Positions 1-8,677 of a stretch of DNA of 17,552 nt are shown here, one piece after another. Position numbers and translations under genes: made by a program. Origin of the DNA: Bacteroidales bacterium UBA3816 (GTDB taxonomy: Bacteria; Bacteroidota; Bacteroidia; Bacteroidales; P3); the NCBI GenBank assembly GCA_002368955.1, contig DFDY01000083.1:1-17552 (forward strand). The letters run 5' to 3'. The notes below the pieces were generated by a model. That model made no database searches. It was not told the origin of the DNA and worked only from the letters and a program-made list of their open reading frames with translations. The stretch's first letter is position 1, and each line of letters opens with the position of its first letter.

Positions 1-701
1 TTAGAGTCCTTCACGGCCTGCATGTCCACTTTGCTGAGGTCCCAACTGCCCTCTTCCATGCTTTTGGCAAATTCGGGTCCATAGTTGATAACGCCGGCTT
101 CAATCATCTCGCGCAGTAGGTCGTTACCCTCGCGGGTGCGCTCACCTACTCCGGTGAAGACGGACATGCCTGAGTATTTCTTGGCAATATTGTTGATGAG
201 TTCCTGGATAAGCACGGTCTTGCCCACTCCGGCACCGCCGAAAAGACCAATCTTACCACCCTTGAGGAAGGGCTGGATGAGGTCAATGACCTTGATGCCG
301 GTGAAGAGCACCTCTTGGCTGGTGGCAAGGTTCTCGAATTTGGGTGGGTCCTGATGGATGCTGTAGCGTTTCTCATAGGCGGGGTCGGGCATACCGTCTA
401 TGGCTTTGCCAATGACATTGAAGAGGCGGCCGTTGATATTCTCGCTCACGGGCATGGTAATGGGGCCTCCCAAAGAGACCACCTCGGTGCCGCGCTGCAG
501 ACCGTCGGTGCTGTCCATGGCAATTGCACGCATGGTGTTCTCGCCAATGTCCTGCTGGCATTCCAGCACCACTTCGGTGCCGTCCGGACGTACCACCTTG
601 AGGGCATCATAAATGTCGGGCAATGCTGTGCCGTCATCAAAAGTCACATCGACAACTGCACCGATGATTTGAGAGATTTTTCCTTTGATAGCTTCTTTCA
701 T
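1..701 (-). CDS. atpD: ATP synthase F1 subunit beta, N-terminal part (runs off window)
   Basis: Catalytic beta subunit of the F1F0 ATP synthase, acting on the cytoplasmic face of the membrane. The reading frame starts at the ATG complement at 699-701 (MKEAIKGKISQIIGAVVDV) and is open to the window edge, so the C-terminal half is missing. The beta-barrel N-terminal domain is followed by the nucleotide-binding domain with Walker A GGAGVGKT and the following GERTREGNDL segment, both diagnostic of beta rather than alpha. The last complete codons read VKDS, just before the expected LVxGQMNEPPGAR region. About 120 bases separate it from dprA and a promoter-like box lies between them, so it is probably the first gene of the atp operon, as is usual in Bacteroidetes where atpD leads and atpC follows. 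Nothing odd seen. Confidence 0.97.
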   Translation of the reverse strand, partial: MKEAIKGKISQIIGAVVDVTFDDGTALPDIYDALKVVRPDGTEVVLECQQDIGENTMRAIAMDSTDGLQRGTEVVSLGGPITMPVSENINGRLFNVIGKAIDGMPDPAYEKRYSIHQDPPKFENLATSQEVLFTGIKVIDLIQPFLKGGKIGLFGGAGVGKTVLIQELINNIAKKYSGMSVFTGVGERTREGNDLLREMIEAGVINYGPEFAKSMEEGSWDLSKVDMQAVKDS

Positions 702-754
702 GTATGTCGTTTTTTTCTTCTTCTTGGGTGAATGTTTAAAAAAGTTTCAATCTG

Positions 755-762
755 CGAAGATA
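755..762 (-). promoter_or_regulatory. Candidate -7 box for atpD
   Basis: On the minus strand this reads TATCTTCG, one mismatch from the Bacteroidetes -7 consensus TAnnTTTG, about 54 bases before the atpD start. The surrounding 118-base gap is very AT-rich. I could not find a clean -33 TTG at the usual spacing, so support is modest. Confidence 0.35.
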
Positions 763-819
763 CGATTTTATTCGCAAATAAAGATATTTTTGTAAATAAA
801 AAAGTAATAAAACTTTGAT

Positions 820-1938
820 TTATGATAACTTGTAAATCCTCCCCGGAAGGCATCGAATGACCTTTTTTAGTTCCAATTCCATCAAAATGGAAGCAATTTT
901 GGGGAGAGAGAGGTCGCACTTCTGGCTCATTTCATCAAGGGTCATCTCACGGTTGTCATGGAGCAAGTTGACCACTTTCTGTTCGTCCCCTTTAAGGGAG
1001 GCAAAGAGCTCTTGCTGCTGCTCTTTTTGGCGGGCCTTGGCCATAGCGTACTTCCAGCCCATCTGGAAATAGAGGTCGCCCGCGTTGCGCAGCATGATGG
1101 CTTTGTTGTTCACGATAAGGTTGTTGCACCCCTCCGACCCAGGGTCGTCCAACCGGCCGGGCACGGCAAATACCTCGCGGTGATAGCCGTTGGCGATATT
1201 GGCAGTGATAAGGCCCCCGCCTCGTTCGGCCGACTCTACCACCACCGTGGCATCGGATAGGGCGGCCACAATGCGGTTGCGGGCGGGAAAGAAAGCAGGT
1301 TGAATATCAGTCCCTAGCGGGTACTCTGTCACCAGTGCGCCGCCTTGTTCCAGAATACGTCTGGCAAGGGGGCGGTTCTGGTTGGGATAGATGGTGTCCA
1401 GCCCGTGGCCCAACACAGCAATGGTGGGCAGTCCATTCTCGACGGCTGCCGTGTGGGCTGCCGTGTCTATGCCATAGGCTAGCCCACTTACAATGACCGG
1501 TTTGTCGGCTGCCAACTCCTTCACTAGGCGGAATGTGACGGAACGCCCATAGTCGGTACATTTTCGAGAACCCACCAGCGCTATGGAATGGTGGGGGTTG
1601 AGTGTGCACGATCCCATTCGGTATAGCAGTATTGGGGTGTCTTCGCAGCCAACCTCGTTGAGGCGTTGGGGATAGTCGTCTTCTGTATAGAATACTGTCT
1701 CAATTCCATATTTCTTAAGGTTTGGAATCTCATTTTCAGCCTGCCGCAGGGTGCTTTTGCTCTCTATGGAGCTGACGATGCCAGGATGGCGCGGGAAGAT
1801 TTCTTTCAGCTGAGCGTGGCTCATAGCGAAAAGCCGTTCAGGACCATCGCAAAGCCCCATCAGCTGCCGAATGCTTTTGGGTCCCAAACCCGCTATTTGG
1901 GTAAGGGCTATTTGATAAGGATTCAGTTCTTTGGCCAT
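820..1938 (-). CDS. dprA: DNA-processing protein DprA/Smf
   Basis: DprA binds incoming single-stranded DNA and loads RecA during natural transformation; it is cytoplasmic. The 372-residue protein has an N-terminal helix-hairpin-helix-like region (IAGLGPKSIRQLM, residues 15-27), a Rossmann-like core with GSR (123-125), SGLAYGID (151-158), the FFPARNRIVAALSD stretch (217-230) and PGRLDDPGSEGCNNLI (260-275), and a C-terminal winged-helix segment (about 318-372). These are the family's signature motifs in order. I chose the ATG complement at 1936-1938 (MAKELNPYQI); an in-frame upstream Met at 2022 adds 28 residues that do not look like DprA and would lie deep inside the NUDIX gene. The chosen start overlaps the NUDIX stop by 16 bases, suggesting translational coupling and one transcript. 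Confidence 0.95.
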   Translation of the reverse strand: MAKELNPYQIALTQIAGLGPKSIRQLMGLCDGPERLFAMSHAQLKEIFPRHPGIVSSIESKSTLRQAENEIPNLKKYGIETVFYTEDDYPQRLNEVGCEDTPILLYRMGSCTLNPHHSIALVGSRKCTDYGRSVTFRLVKELAADKPVIVSGLAYGIDTAAHTAAVENGLPTIAVLGHGLDTIYPNQNRPLARRILEQGGALVTEYPLGTDIQPAFFPARNRIVAALSDATVVVESAERGGGLITANIANGYHREVFAVPGRLDDPGSEGCNNLIVNNKAIMLRNAGDLYFQMGWKYAMAKARQKEQQQELFASLKGDEQKVVNLLHDNREMTLDEMSQKCDLSLPKIASILMELELKKVIRCLPGRIYKLS

Positions 1939-2546
1939 AAGTTGCTGATTTTTTGTGCCACCATCCGCAGGCTGGCAAATGATTGGTTGAGCAGTCGCAG
2001 GCATTCTTCGTGCGACACCCATACGGCCGCGGTGATGCCTTCTTGCTGCTGGGGGAGGGTGGGCTGTTTTTCAGTTGTGGTCATGCGGTACCAACTGGTC
2101 TGCTTGAGGTGCCAGCCGCCGTACAAGTCATAGATATGGTAGGTCTTGGCAATCAAGTCCCCTATGGATGGTTGCTCAATGCCAGTCTCCTCCTGCACTT
2201 CGCGCAGGGCGGCCTGTGTGAGGGTCTCGCCCTTTTCGACCATCCCCTTGGGCAGGTCCCAGCGGCCTGCCCGTTGAATGAGCAGTACCTCGGACTGTGG
2301 TGTCTCCACCACGCCGCCTGCGGCCCTCACAAAGGTGTAGTTTTTCATGCAGTAATCGACTATCTGTCTGAAATCATGACTGTACCACACCCATATGTCG
2401 GCCCCTTGTTTGAGGCGGTCGAAACAAACTGGAAGGCTGTTGTCGTCCATGACTACAAATCCGGTTGGCACCCCGACTGTGGCCATTTGGCGGTGGTCGC
2501 GGAAATGGATAGTGTGATCGTTGAAAGAAATGGTCATCTGCTTCAT
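1923..2546 (-). CDS. NUDIX hydrolase
   Basis: A 207-residue NUDIX-fold hydrolase, a family that cleaves nucleoside diphosphates linked to another group. The complete NUDIX box GX5EX7REUXEEXGU is at residues 101-123, starting GMVEKGE and ending REVQEETGI, so the metal-binding glutamates are intact. It is preceded by the usual strand (RAAGGVV, 74-80) and by LIQRAGRWDLPKG. The first 70 residues form an N-terminal extension that contains WVWYSHDF and is not part of the NUDIX core; I cannot assign it. The substrate cannot be read from sequence. It is transcribed leftward with dprA from the divergent promoter region shared with pyrE. Confidence 0.92.
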   Translation of the reverse strand: MKQMTISFNDHTIHFRDHRQMATVGVPTGFVVMDDNSLPVCFDRLKQGADIWVWYSHDFRQIVDYCMKNYTFVRAAGGVVETPQSEVLLIQRAGRWDLPKGMVEKGETLTQAALREVQEETGIEQPSIGDLIAKTYHIYDLYGGWHLKQTSWYRMTTTEKQPTLPQQQEGITAAVWVSHEECLRLLNQSFASLRMVAQKISNLWPKN

Positions 2547-2571
2547 ACGCCCACTATAACGGCGTTGTTTG

Positions 2572-2579
2572 CAAAATTA
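2572..2579 (-). promoter_or_regulatory. -7 box driving NUDIX-dprA
   Basis: Minus-strand TAATTTTG fits TAnnTTTG exactly. It lies 25 bases upstream of the NUDIX start, predicting a transcript start near 2567 and a short leader. The -33 region is a poly-T tract rather than a clear TTG. It sits back to back with the pyrE -7 box. Confidence 0.55.
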
Positions 2580-2603
2580 TTTTTTCAATATAAAAAAAAA
2601 TTG

Positions 2604-2611
2604 TATCTTTG
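2604..2611 (+). promoter_or_regulatory. -7 box driving pyrE
   Basis: TATCTTTG fits the Bacteroidetes -7 consensus exactly. Its end is only 4 bases before the ATG at 2616, so transcription would begin at or next to that codon. No good -33 TTTG is present at 19-21 bases; the region upstream is an A-rich tract and a TTTTTTC run. Confidence 0.55.
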
Positions 2612-2615
2612 CCGT

Positions 2616-3272
2616 ATGATTACAACTGACAACATGGCCCTGCAGATGGCCACTTTTCTACTGCAAGTCAAAGCAATAAAGCTTAACAACGAGAATCCTT
2701 TCACCTGGGCTTCGGGTCGAAAATCGCCTATTTATTGCGATAATCGCGTCACTCTTTCCTATCCCGAAATCCGCACTTTCATACGCCAGAGCTTTGTTGA
2801 GGTTATCAACAATACCTGGAGCGGCATCGATGTCATTGCCGGTGTTGCCACTGGCGGCATAGCCCAAGGAGCCTTGGTGGCACAGGAGTTGGGTCTTCCC
2901 TTTGTTTACGTGCGTTCCGAAGCCAAGTCCCACGGACTCACCAACCAGATTGAGGGCGAAATTCATGCCGGACAGACCGTGGTGGTGATTGAAGACCTCG
3001 TCTCCACAGGCAAGAGCAGTCTGATTGCCGTCAACGCCTTGCGCGAGAAGGGCTGCATAGTGAAAGGCATGGCCGCCATCTTCACCTACGGTTTGGACGT
3101 GGCTGTCAAGAACTTTGCCGAGGCCGACGTAGAGCTGCACACCCTCACCAACTATGACTCTCTCTTGGAGGTAGCCTGCAAGGAAGACTATATCCGTCCT
3201 TCGGACCAGGAGTCGCTTGCCAACTGGCGCAAGAACCCCGAGGCCTGGAGTGATGCTCATATGAATGCATAA
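2616..3272 (+). CDS. pyrE: Orotate phosphoribosyltransferase
   Basis: Converts orotate and PRPP to orotidine 5'-phosphate in de novo pyrimidine synthesis; cytoplasmic. The 218-residue protein carries the OPRT signature NPFTWASGRKSPIYCDNR (residues 27-44), the VRSEAKSHG loop (99-107) and the PRPP-binding motif VVIEDLVSTGKSS (123-135). The frame is open far upstream, but the region before 2616 is occupied by the divergent NUDIX gene. The ATG at 2616 gives an N-terminus close to the family's usual length. The ATG at 2634 (MALQMATFLL) is a real alternative because the promoter box nearly abuts the first ATG. It heads a plus-strand run that also contains hpt. Confidence 0.96.
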   Translation: MITTDNMALQMATFLLQVKAIKLNNENPFTWASGRKSPIYCDNRVTLSYPEIRTFIRQSFVEVINNTWSGIDVIAGVATGGIAQGALVAQELGLPFVYVRSEAKSHGLTNQIEGEIHAGQTVVVIEDLVSTGKSSLIAVNALREKGCIVKGMAAIFTYGLDVAVKNFAEADVELHTLTNYDSLLEVACKEDYIRPSDQESLANWRKNPEAWSDAHMNA

Positions 3273-3287
3273 CCTAGTCTTATTGTT

Positions 3288-4328
3288 GTGAGACGCTTGG
3301 TTGCCATAAGTCTGTTGCTGTTATGCTGTGCTTCTCTAAGTGCCCAGCAGATTGTTCAACACTCGTTTAGCATCAAGGGCGACTCATTGACTATTACCTA
3401 CGGTCTTGACCGCCAGGCCGACATCTGCGTGCGGGTGGCCATTGATGGCGGTCCTTACACCCAACCCCTCCAAGGGCTCGAAGGTGCCGTGGGCAAGGGA
3501 GTCAAGCCCGGCGACAGCCTCACCATTACGGCTTTCCGTCTGCCCGAAATTCAAGGCATTGATTCGTCGTCCCTCTCCTTTTTGGTAGAGGTGGACGATG
3601 GGGCCTTGTTGGTATATGTGGACAGTTTGCCTTTCCGCATGATGCCTGTCGAGGGAGGCAGTTTCGTCATGGGCTGCACCCGCCCTCGGGGCGAGAAAAA
3701 CACCTACTCCGACGAAATCCCCACCCACAAGGTGACCCTCAACAATTATTATATCGGCCAATTTGAGGTGACCCAAGCCCTCTGGACTGCCGTCATGGGC
3801 GAAAATCCCTCCAAATGGATAGGCAACGACAGCCTGCCCGTAGAGCAGGTGTCGTGGAACGATGTGCAGATTTTCATAGCCCGTCTCAGCCAGATAACAG
3901 GCTACCGGTTCCGCCTGCCCACCGAAGCCGAATGGGAGTTCGCCGCCCGTGGAGGCAACCGCAGCCGTGGCACGGTTTACCCCGGTGTCCGCAGCCAGGT
4001 GTGGGAGGTCTGCTGGTCGGCCATGAACAGCGGTGGGCACAGCCATCCCGTCGGTCGGCTGAAACCAAACGAATTGGGCCTCTACGATATGGCGGGCAAC
4101 GTGCTGGAGTGGTGCAGCGATTGGATGGAGTCCTATACTGCCCAACCACAAACCAGCCCCCAAGGCCCCAAGACAGGCGAGAACCGAATTCTAAGAGGTG
4201 GTTGTTTCAACAGCCCCACCTGGGGATGCAGTGTCTTTGAGCGCAGTTGGTATTTGCCCGACTATGGCTACAGTTTCTTTGGTTTCCGTCTGGCACTGGA
4301 CAGTGCCGAGCGCGACGAAGAGTTGTGA
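3288..4328 (+). CDS. Exported SUMF1/FGE-sulfatase-domain protein
   Basis: A 346-residue secreted protein. It starts with GTG, 15 bases after pyrE, and has a signal peptide (residues 1-19, cleavage after SLSA). Residues about 25-115 form a beta-rich domain I do not recognise. Residues 117-336 are a formylglycine-generating-enzyme/SUMF1 domain: VEGGSFVMG, PTHKVTLNNYYIGQFEVTQALW, VEQVSWNDVQIF, YRFRLPTEAEWEFAARGG, GLYDMAGNVLEW and ILRGGCFN...FFGFRLA. Genuine FGE uses two cysteines near the C-terminus. By eye, C314 aligns with the second and a serine (S309) with the first, so the classic activity is doubtful. Such domains also serve as structural or binding modules in Bacteroidetes exported proteins. 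The context between pyrE and hpt gives no functional hint. Confidence 0.88.
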   Translation: MRRLVAISLLLLCCASLSAQQIVQHSFSIKGDSLTITYGLDRQADICVRVAIDGGPYTQPLQGLEGAVGKGVKPGDSLTITAFRLPEIQGIDSSSLSFLVEVDDGALLVYVDSLPFRMMPVEGGSFVMGCTRPRGEKNTYSDEIPTHKVTLNNYYIGQFEVTQALWTAVMGENPSKWIGNDSLPVEQVSWNDVQIFIARLSQITGYRFRLPTEAEWEFAARGGNRSRGTVYPGVRSQVWEVCWSAMNSGGHSHPVGRLKPNELGLYDMAGNVLEWCSDWMESYTAQPQTSPQGPKTGENRILRGGCFNSPTWGCSVFERSWYLPDYGYSFFGFRLALDSAERDEEL

Positions 4329-4385
4329 TGTGGCAGCCTGCGGGCAGCCTCTATAATTTGATATATATACTAAACCGATACGATT

Positions 4386-4928
4386 ATGGAAAAAATCCAG
4401 GTTAAAGACAGAATTTTCAAAATGTATATGCCCGAATCCGAGATACAGAAATGTGTAAAGGCTGTGGCAGACAGGATTTCTCATGACTATAGGCACAAGA
4501 AACCCATCCTCTGCCCAGTCCTCACGGGCAGCTATCTTTTTGTGGCCGACCTAACCCGCTATATCGAATTTGATGCCGAGGTGTCGTTTGTGCGCTACTC
4601 CTCCTACGACGGTATGAGCAGCACCGGCAAGGTGAAGAAAATCCTTGGCTTCCCCGAGAAGTGCAAGGGCCGCGACGTGATTATCGTCGAGGACATTGTC
4701 GACAGCGGCCTCTCCATGAAGTACATGCTGGAAGAACTGAAGAAACTTGAACCCGCCAGCATTGCCATCTGCACCTTCTTCTATAAGCCTGGCAACTTCA
4801 AGGAGGATTTCAAGGTGGACTATGTGGGTAAGGAAATACCCAACGATTTTATTGTGGGTTACGGTCTCGACTACGACGGCGTGGGCCGCACCTATCGTGA
4901 TGTTTATGTGGTGGATGACGATGAATAG
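4386..4928 (+). CDS. hpt: Hypoxanthine phosphoribosyltransferase
   Basis: Purine salvage enzyme making IMP or GMP from the free base and PRPP; cytoplasmic. The 180-residue length is typical. The PRPP-binding loop VIIVEDIVDSGLS spans residues 98-110, the LTGSY loop 46-50, and the C-terminal base-binding part includes KEIPNDFIVGYGLDYDGVGR (149-168). The start ATG at 4386 lies 57 bases after the previous stop, with an AT-rich stretch between. Its 3' end overlaps the next gene by 8 bases, indicating an operon with the lipoprotein and the AsmA-like gene. Confidence 0.96.
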   Translation: MEKIQVKDRIFKMYMPESEIQKCVKAVADRISHDYRHKKPILCPVLTGSYLFVADLTRYIEFDAEVSFVRYSSYDGMSSTGKVKKILGFPEKCKGRDVIIVEDIVDSGLSMKYMLEELKKLEPASIAICTFFYKPGNFKEDFKVDYVGKEIPNDFIVGYGLDYDGVGRTYRDVYVVDDDE

Positions 4929-5319
4929 AAAACGTTTTTTGGGCCTCCTATTGGCCTTTTTGGTGGGCTCGTTCTGCCTGACCAGCTGCCAGCCCGAGAC
5001 TATCGCCATCAATATTGATGAGGACCTCTTGGTCGGCACGTGGTATGCAATGGACAACACCCGCGAGTTTTGGCGTTTCGATGGATTTGACGCTACAGAC
5101 AGCATCTACAAGGGCGAGACCTGGGACGAGTCCGAAGATGTGCAGGAAGGCGAAGGCACCAAGTTCAACTGGGAGGTGAAGAACAACCAGTTGCAGATTG
5201 ACTTGTATGGCGAGATGGGGCAGCACGCCTACTACGACTACTCCTTCACAGCCCAAAGTGCCACCTCATTCACCTGGAAGGACCTCTATGGCAATTCCAG
5301 AACGTTCATAAAGAAATAG
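4921..5319 (+). CDS. Small lipoprotein of unknown function
   Basis: A 132-residue predicted lipoprotein. MNRKRFLGLLLAFLVG begins a type II signal peptide ending in the lipobox LTSC, with C23 the likely lipidated residue. The mature part (LVGTWYAMDNTREFWRF and following) is beta-rich with aromatic and acidic residues, resembling lipocalin-like Bacteroidetes lipoproteins, but I cannot name a family. The ATG at 4921 overlaps the hpt stop by 8 bases; an ATG at 4915 would add only MT. The open frame upstream of these is the shadow of hpt. It ends 5 bases before the AsmA-like gene, so the two are probably co-translated and both act in the envelope. Confidence 0.85.
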   Translation: MNRKRFLGLLLAFLVGSFCLTSCQPETIAINIDEDLLVGTWYAMDNTREFWRFDGFDATDSIYKGETWDESEDVQEGEGTKFNWEVKNNQLQIDLYGEMGQHAYYDYSFTAQSATSFTWKDLYGNSRTFIKK

Positions 5320-5324
5320 TTTCT

Positions 5325-8300
5325 ATGAAAAAAGGTTGGAAGATTGCACTCATCACCCTTGGCTCTCTGTTGGGGGTGGTGATTATCGTCGTTGTGGTGG
5401 CCTGCTGGCTGATTTTCACGCCGGCACGCCTCACCTCCATCGTCAATAAGCTGGCAGGCGACTACCTCACTTGCGAAAATCATTTTGAGCAGGTCGACCT
5501 CACCCTCTTCAAGACCTACCCCAATGTGGGACTAGATGTGGAGAACGTGGTGTTGATTAATCCCTACACCCTGCCCGACAGCAATACCCTGGCCGCCAAG
5601 GCCGTCCACAACGACACGCTGGCCCATATCGGCAGCCTCACCGTGGGCATCGACCTCAAAGCCTTCCTCAAGGACCGCTCCATCATTGTGCGCCAAGTGC
5701 GACTGGACAGGGCCCAGGCCAATCTCTATACTGCCCCCGACGGCTGGAGCAACCTGAGCATCTTCAAGCCGAGCGAAGACGACACCACCGCTGAGGAATC
5801 TTCCTCCAGTCTGCCCCAGAACATCCAGCTGGAGAAAATCACTGTGAATGACCTTTCGGCGCAGTACTGCAATCTCAAACAAAACATGCTGGCACAGGTG
5901 ACCGATGTGGATTTAGGCCTCAAAGGCTCGCTGCTCGACTCTCAGTTGGATGCCGACATGTCCATGGACTTGGCGCAGGTAGTGGTGCACATGCTCGACA
6001 GCGTGGGTGCAGAAAAGATTTATGCCAATCTCGACAAGGTAGCCCTCTCCTTCGACGGTAAGGGACGCACCAATGATTTAAACGGAAAACTGAAACTTTC
6101 CGTACCCAACGGCGATTTCGTCATGGGCGGCCAGCACTATACCACCGAAGCCATGCAGCAGTCACGCAAAGACTTGCTCTCCCTCAACCTTCCGTTCCAC
6201 GCCAACCTCGACAACAAAACAGTCACTTTGGGCGATAAGACCTGCCTGAGCCTGGTTGGCTACGATTTGGGCCTTTGGGGCGATGTGGCTTTGGCTAGCG
6301 AAGCCACGCCTATGAATGTAGACCTCCATTACGCTGTGGACCAGTGGCAGGTGGCCGATCTCCTTGCAGTGCTTCCCCCCTTTATCACCAAGAGCCTCAA
6401 AGGAATGGCCGTTGATGCCAAGGCCTCTATCCATGGCACCGCACAGGGGGTGGTGGCCAGCGGGCGGCTGCCGTTGATTGATGCCGACGTGGTGTTGGAG
6501 AAAGGCTCTTTCTCGGCCCCCAAGATGCTGCCCATGCCGGTCAAAGACATAAAGGCGCAACTCTCCGCCAACCTCAACCTCTCCTCCGACAGCGCCTACA
6601 AGGGCCCCTCTAATGTGCAGATTGCCAATTTCTCGGCCAAGGTAAAGAAGACCAACCTGGCCATCGACGGCACTGTGCAGGACCTCTTGGGCGACATGCT
6701 GGTGGATGCCAATATCAAAGGCGATGTCAACCTGCCCGACCTACGGCCTTTCCTGCCCGACACCATGCCCATCGTACTCAACGGCACCAGCAAGGCCAAC
6801 CTCAAGGTCAAAAGCCGCCTCTCCAATCTCACCAAACTCAATCTGAACAAAGTTGTGGCCAGCGGCACGCTCAATTTTGCCAAGTTGGACGTGCTGTACG
6901 ACAGCATCCATGCCGTTTCGCCCAAGCTGAATGTGGCACTCAGTCTGCCCACTAAGAAAACCAGCAACAAAGTTTCCGAACTCCTCGGCGCCCACATCAC
7001 GGGCGGCAAGCTGAACGTCGAAATGCTCAACAACGGCCTGGAAGCCTCCGTGGAAGATCCCGACATAAGGGTGGGCGTGCCCAACATACTCGACAAGAAA
7101 CAATCCCTGGCTGCCGCCTTCAATATCAAGTTTAGCAAGGTGGATGCCAAAATGGATTCGATGCTGGTCTACTCCGACACCCTCAAATTGAAAGGCAGCG
7201 TCAAGAACGACAAGTCGCAGAACAATGTGCTGAAGCAGTGGAACCCCGATGTGGACATAGATATCCACCGCGGAGTGCTTGCCATGGCCAACATGAGCGA
7301 CCCCCTGCGCCTTACCGATTTCGAGTTCAACTACAAGCCCGAGGTGGTCCAGATTGCCCAAGCCGACATACTTTGGGGCGTTTCCGACTATCACCTCAGG
7401 GGCAAGGTCTACGGACTGGAGAACTGGATGAACCATACCCAGATGCTCACCGGCGACCTCAGCTTCACCTCCAAGTATGCCGATATTGACCAACTCATGA
7501 ATATCCTCAGCGGCATGGGCACCGATGAAGACACCCTTGCCCAGCAGCGTGTGGAGGACAATGTGCCCAAGGAGGCCAACCCCTTCATCGTGCCCAAGGA
7601 TGTCGATGTTAAGTTCAACACCCATATCAACCGCTGCGTGGCCTTCGGCAACGACCTCAACGACTTGGCCGGCACGGTCACCGTCAACGACGGCACCGCC
7701 ATCCTCGAACAGGTCGGTTTCACCTGCAAGGCGGCACGCATGGAACTCACCGGTGTCTACCGTTCGCCCCGAGTCAACAACCTCTTCGTGGGACTCGATT
7801 TCCATCTGCTTGACATCCATATTGAAGAGCTCTTGGACATGATTCCCTCCATCGACACGCTTGTGCCTATGCTCTCGGCGTTCCAAGGCAAAGCCAACTT
7901 CCACCTGGCTGCCGAATGCAACCTCGATGCCTTCTATAAGCCCAAGATGTCCACCCTCATCGGTGCCGCCGCCATCAGCGGCCAAGACCTCGTGATTATG
8001 GACAATGCCTCGCTGGCTCAGATTGCCAAACTGCTCCAATTCAAGAACTGGCGCGAGAAAGACAACAACATCGGTGTGGACAGCATCAGTGTTGAGGCAC
8101 AGGTCTTCCGCAAAGAAATCATTGTCTACCCCTTCCTGCTCAACCTGCACAACTACCAGCTCTGCATCGGCGGACGCCACACCCTCGTGGGCGACTGCAA
8201 CTATCACCTAGAGCTGCTCAAATGCCCGCTGCCCGCCCGCCTGTCGGTGGATGTCAACGGCAACCTCAAGAAACCCAATATCTCATTGGGCAAGATACAG

Positions 8301-8411
8301 TATGCCGATTTGTACAAGCCAGAGAAACAGAGTCAACTGGAAGCCCGCACACTTGAAATCAAGCGCCTCGTGCGTAAGCACCTGGAGGCCAATGTCCGCA
8401 AAAAGGATTAA
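5325..8411 (+). CDS. AsmA-family envelope protein
   Basis: A 1028-residue protein with one N-terminal membrane anchor (residues about 5-31, a run of I, L and V) and a long beta-rich region predicted to lie in the periplasm. The N-terminal segment FTPARLTSIVNKLAGDYL and the repeated pattern of alternating hydrophobic strands, D-rich turns and short LxLxG-type motifs are characteristic of AsmA/AsmA2 proteins, which in other bacteria form lipid-transfer bridges or influence outer-membrane assembly. The C-terminal third (about 740-1000), with LDIHIEELLDMIPSIDTLVP and the following strands, looks like the AsmA_2 C-terminal region. It lies 5 bases after the lipoprotein stop and ends at an intrinsic terminator, so it closes the operon. 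The exact substrate or role here is unknown. Confidence 0.9.
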   Translation: MKKGWKIALITLGSLLGVVIIVVVVACWLIFTPARLTSIVNKLAGDYLTCENHFEQVDLTLFKTYPNVGLDVENVVLINPYTLPDSNTLAAKAVHNDTLAHIGSLTVGIDLKAFLKDRSIIVRQVRLDRAQANLYTAPDGWSNLSIFKPSEDDTTAEESSSSLPQNIQLEKITVNDLSAQYCNLKQNMLAQVTDVDLGLKGSLLDSQLDADMSMDLAQVVVHMLDSVGAEKIYANLDKVALSFDGKGRTNDLNGKLKLSVPNGDFVMGGQHYTTEAMQQSRKDLLSLNLPFHANLDNKTVTLGDKTCLSLVGYDLGLWGDVALASEATPMNVDLHYAVDQWQVADLLAVLPPFITKSLKGMAVDAKASIHGTAQGVVASGRLPLIDADVVLEKGSFSAPKMLPMPVKDIKAQLSANLNLSSDSAYKGPSNVQIANFSAKVKKTNLAIDGTVQDLLGDMLVDANIKGDVNLPDLRPFLPDTMPIVLNGTSKANLKVKSRLSNLTKLNLNKVVASGTLNFAKLDVLYDSIHAVSPKLNVALSLPTKKTSNKVSELLGAHITGGKLNVEMLNNGLEASVEDPDIRVGVPNILDKKQSLAAAFNIKFSKVDAKMDSMLVYSDTLKLKGSVKNDKSQNNVLKQWNPDVDIDIHRGVLAMANMSDPLRLTDFEFNYKPEVVQIAQADILWGVSDYHLRGKVYGLENWMNHTQMLTGDLSFTSKYADIDQLMNILSGMGTDEDTLAQQRVEDNVPKEANPFIVPKDVDVKFNTHINRCVAFGNDLNDLAGTVTVNDGTAILEQVGFTCKAARMELTGVYRSPRVNNLFVGLDFHLLDIHIEELLDMIPSIDTLVPMLSAFQGKANFHLAAECNLDAFYKPKMSTLIGAAAISGQDLVIMDNASLAQIAKLLQFKNWREKDNNIGVDSISVEAQVFRKEIIVYPFLLNLHNYQLCIGGRHTLVGDCNYHLELLKCPLPARLSVDVNGNLKKPNISLGKIQYADLYKPEKQSQLEARTLEIKRLVRKHLEANVRKKD

Positions 8412-8430
8412 GCAATACACTTTCAACCTC

Positions 8431-8483
8431 AATCCCCATACCCCCATCTGGACGGTCCAACGGAATGGTATGGGGATTTTTTT
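8431..8483 (+). terminator. Intrinsic terminator after the AsmA-like gene
   Basis: A perfect 12-bp inverted repeat: AATCCCCATACC at 8431-8442 pairs with GGTATGGGGATT at 8467-8478. The 3' arm runs straight into a T tract ending at 8483. It starts 19 bases after the stop codon and marks the end of the plus-strand run that began at pyrE. Confidence 0.88.
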
Positions 8484-8677
8484 GTCGCTTTCGGCGAACA
8501 ACGTCGATACTTCGCTGAGGGTTCGCCGTAGGTTCGCTCGCCTCGACGAAAAATCATTGATTCTCAAGCGTTTCTTCTATGGGTCGACGGAAAAAATGAC
8601 CTAACGGTCGAAGAAATCAATAACTTACGAAAGCTAAAACTTAATCCCCCCAGCTTGGTGCTGCCGAGGTGGCCTCT

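Noticed and set aside
1939..2022. Longer dprA start at 2022 adding 28 residues
   Set aside because: The extra residues do not resemble DprA and lie entirely within the NUDIX coding sequence; MAKELNPYQI at 1938 gives the family's normal N-terminus.
4103..4113. 11-base match between spacer 2 and the SUMF1-domain gene (GCTGGAGTGGT)
   Set aside because: A match this short is expected by chance in a window this size and flanking bases do not agree, so it is not evidence of self-targeting.
6741..8207. Long minus-strand open frame (488 codons) opposite the AsmA-like gene
   Set aside because: It lies antisense to a clear GC-rich gene, is rich in V, H, G and E as expected for reverse-strand shadows, and has no recognisable domain.
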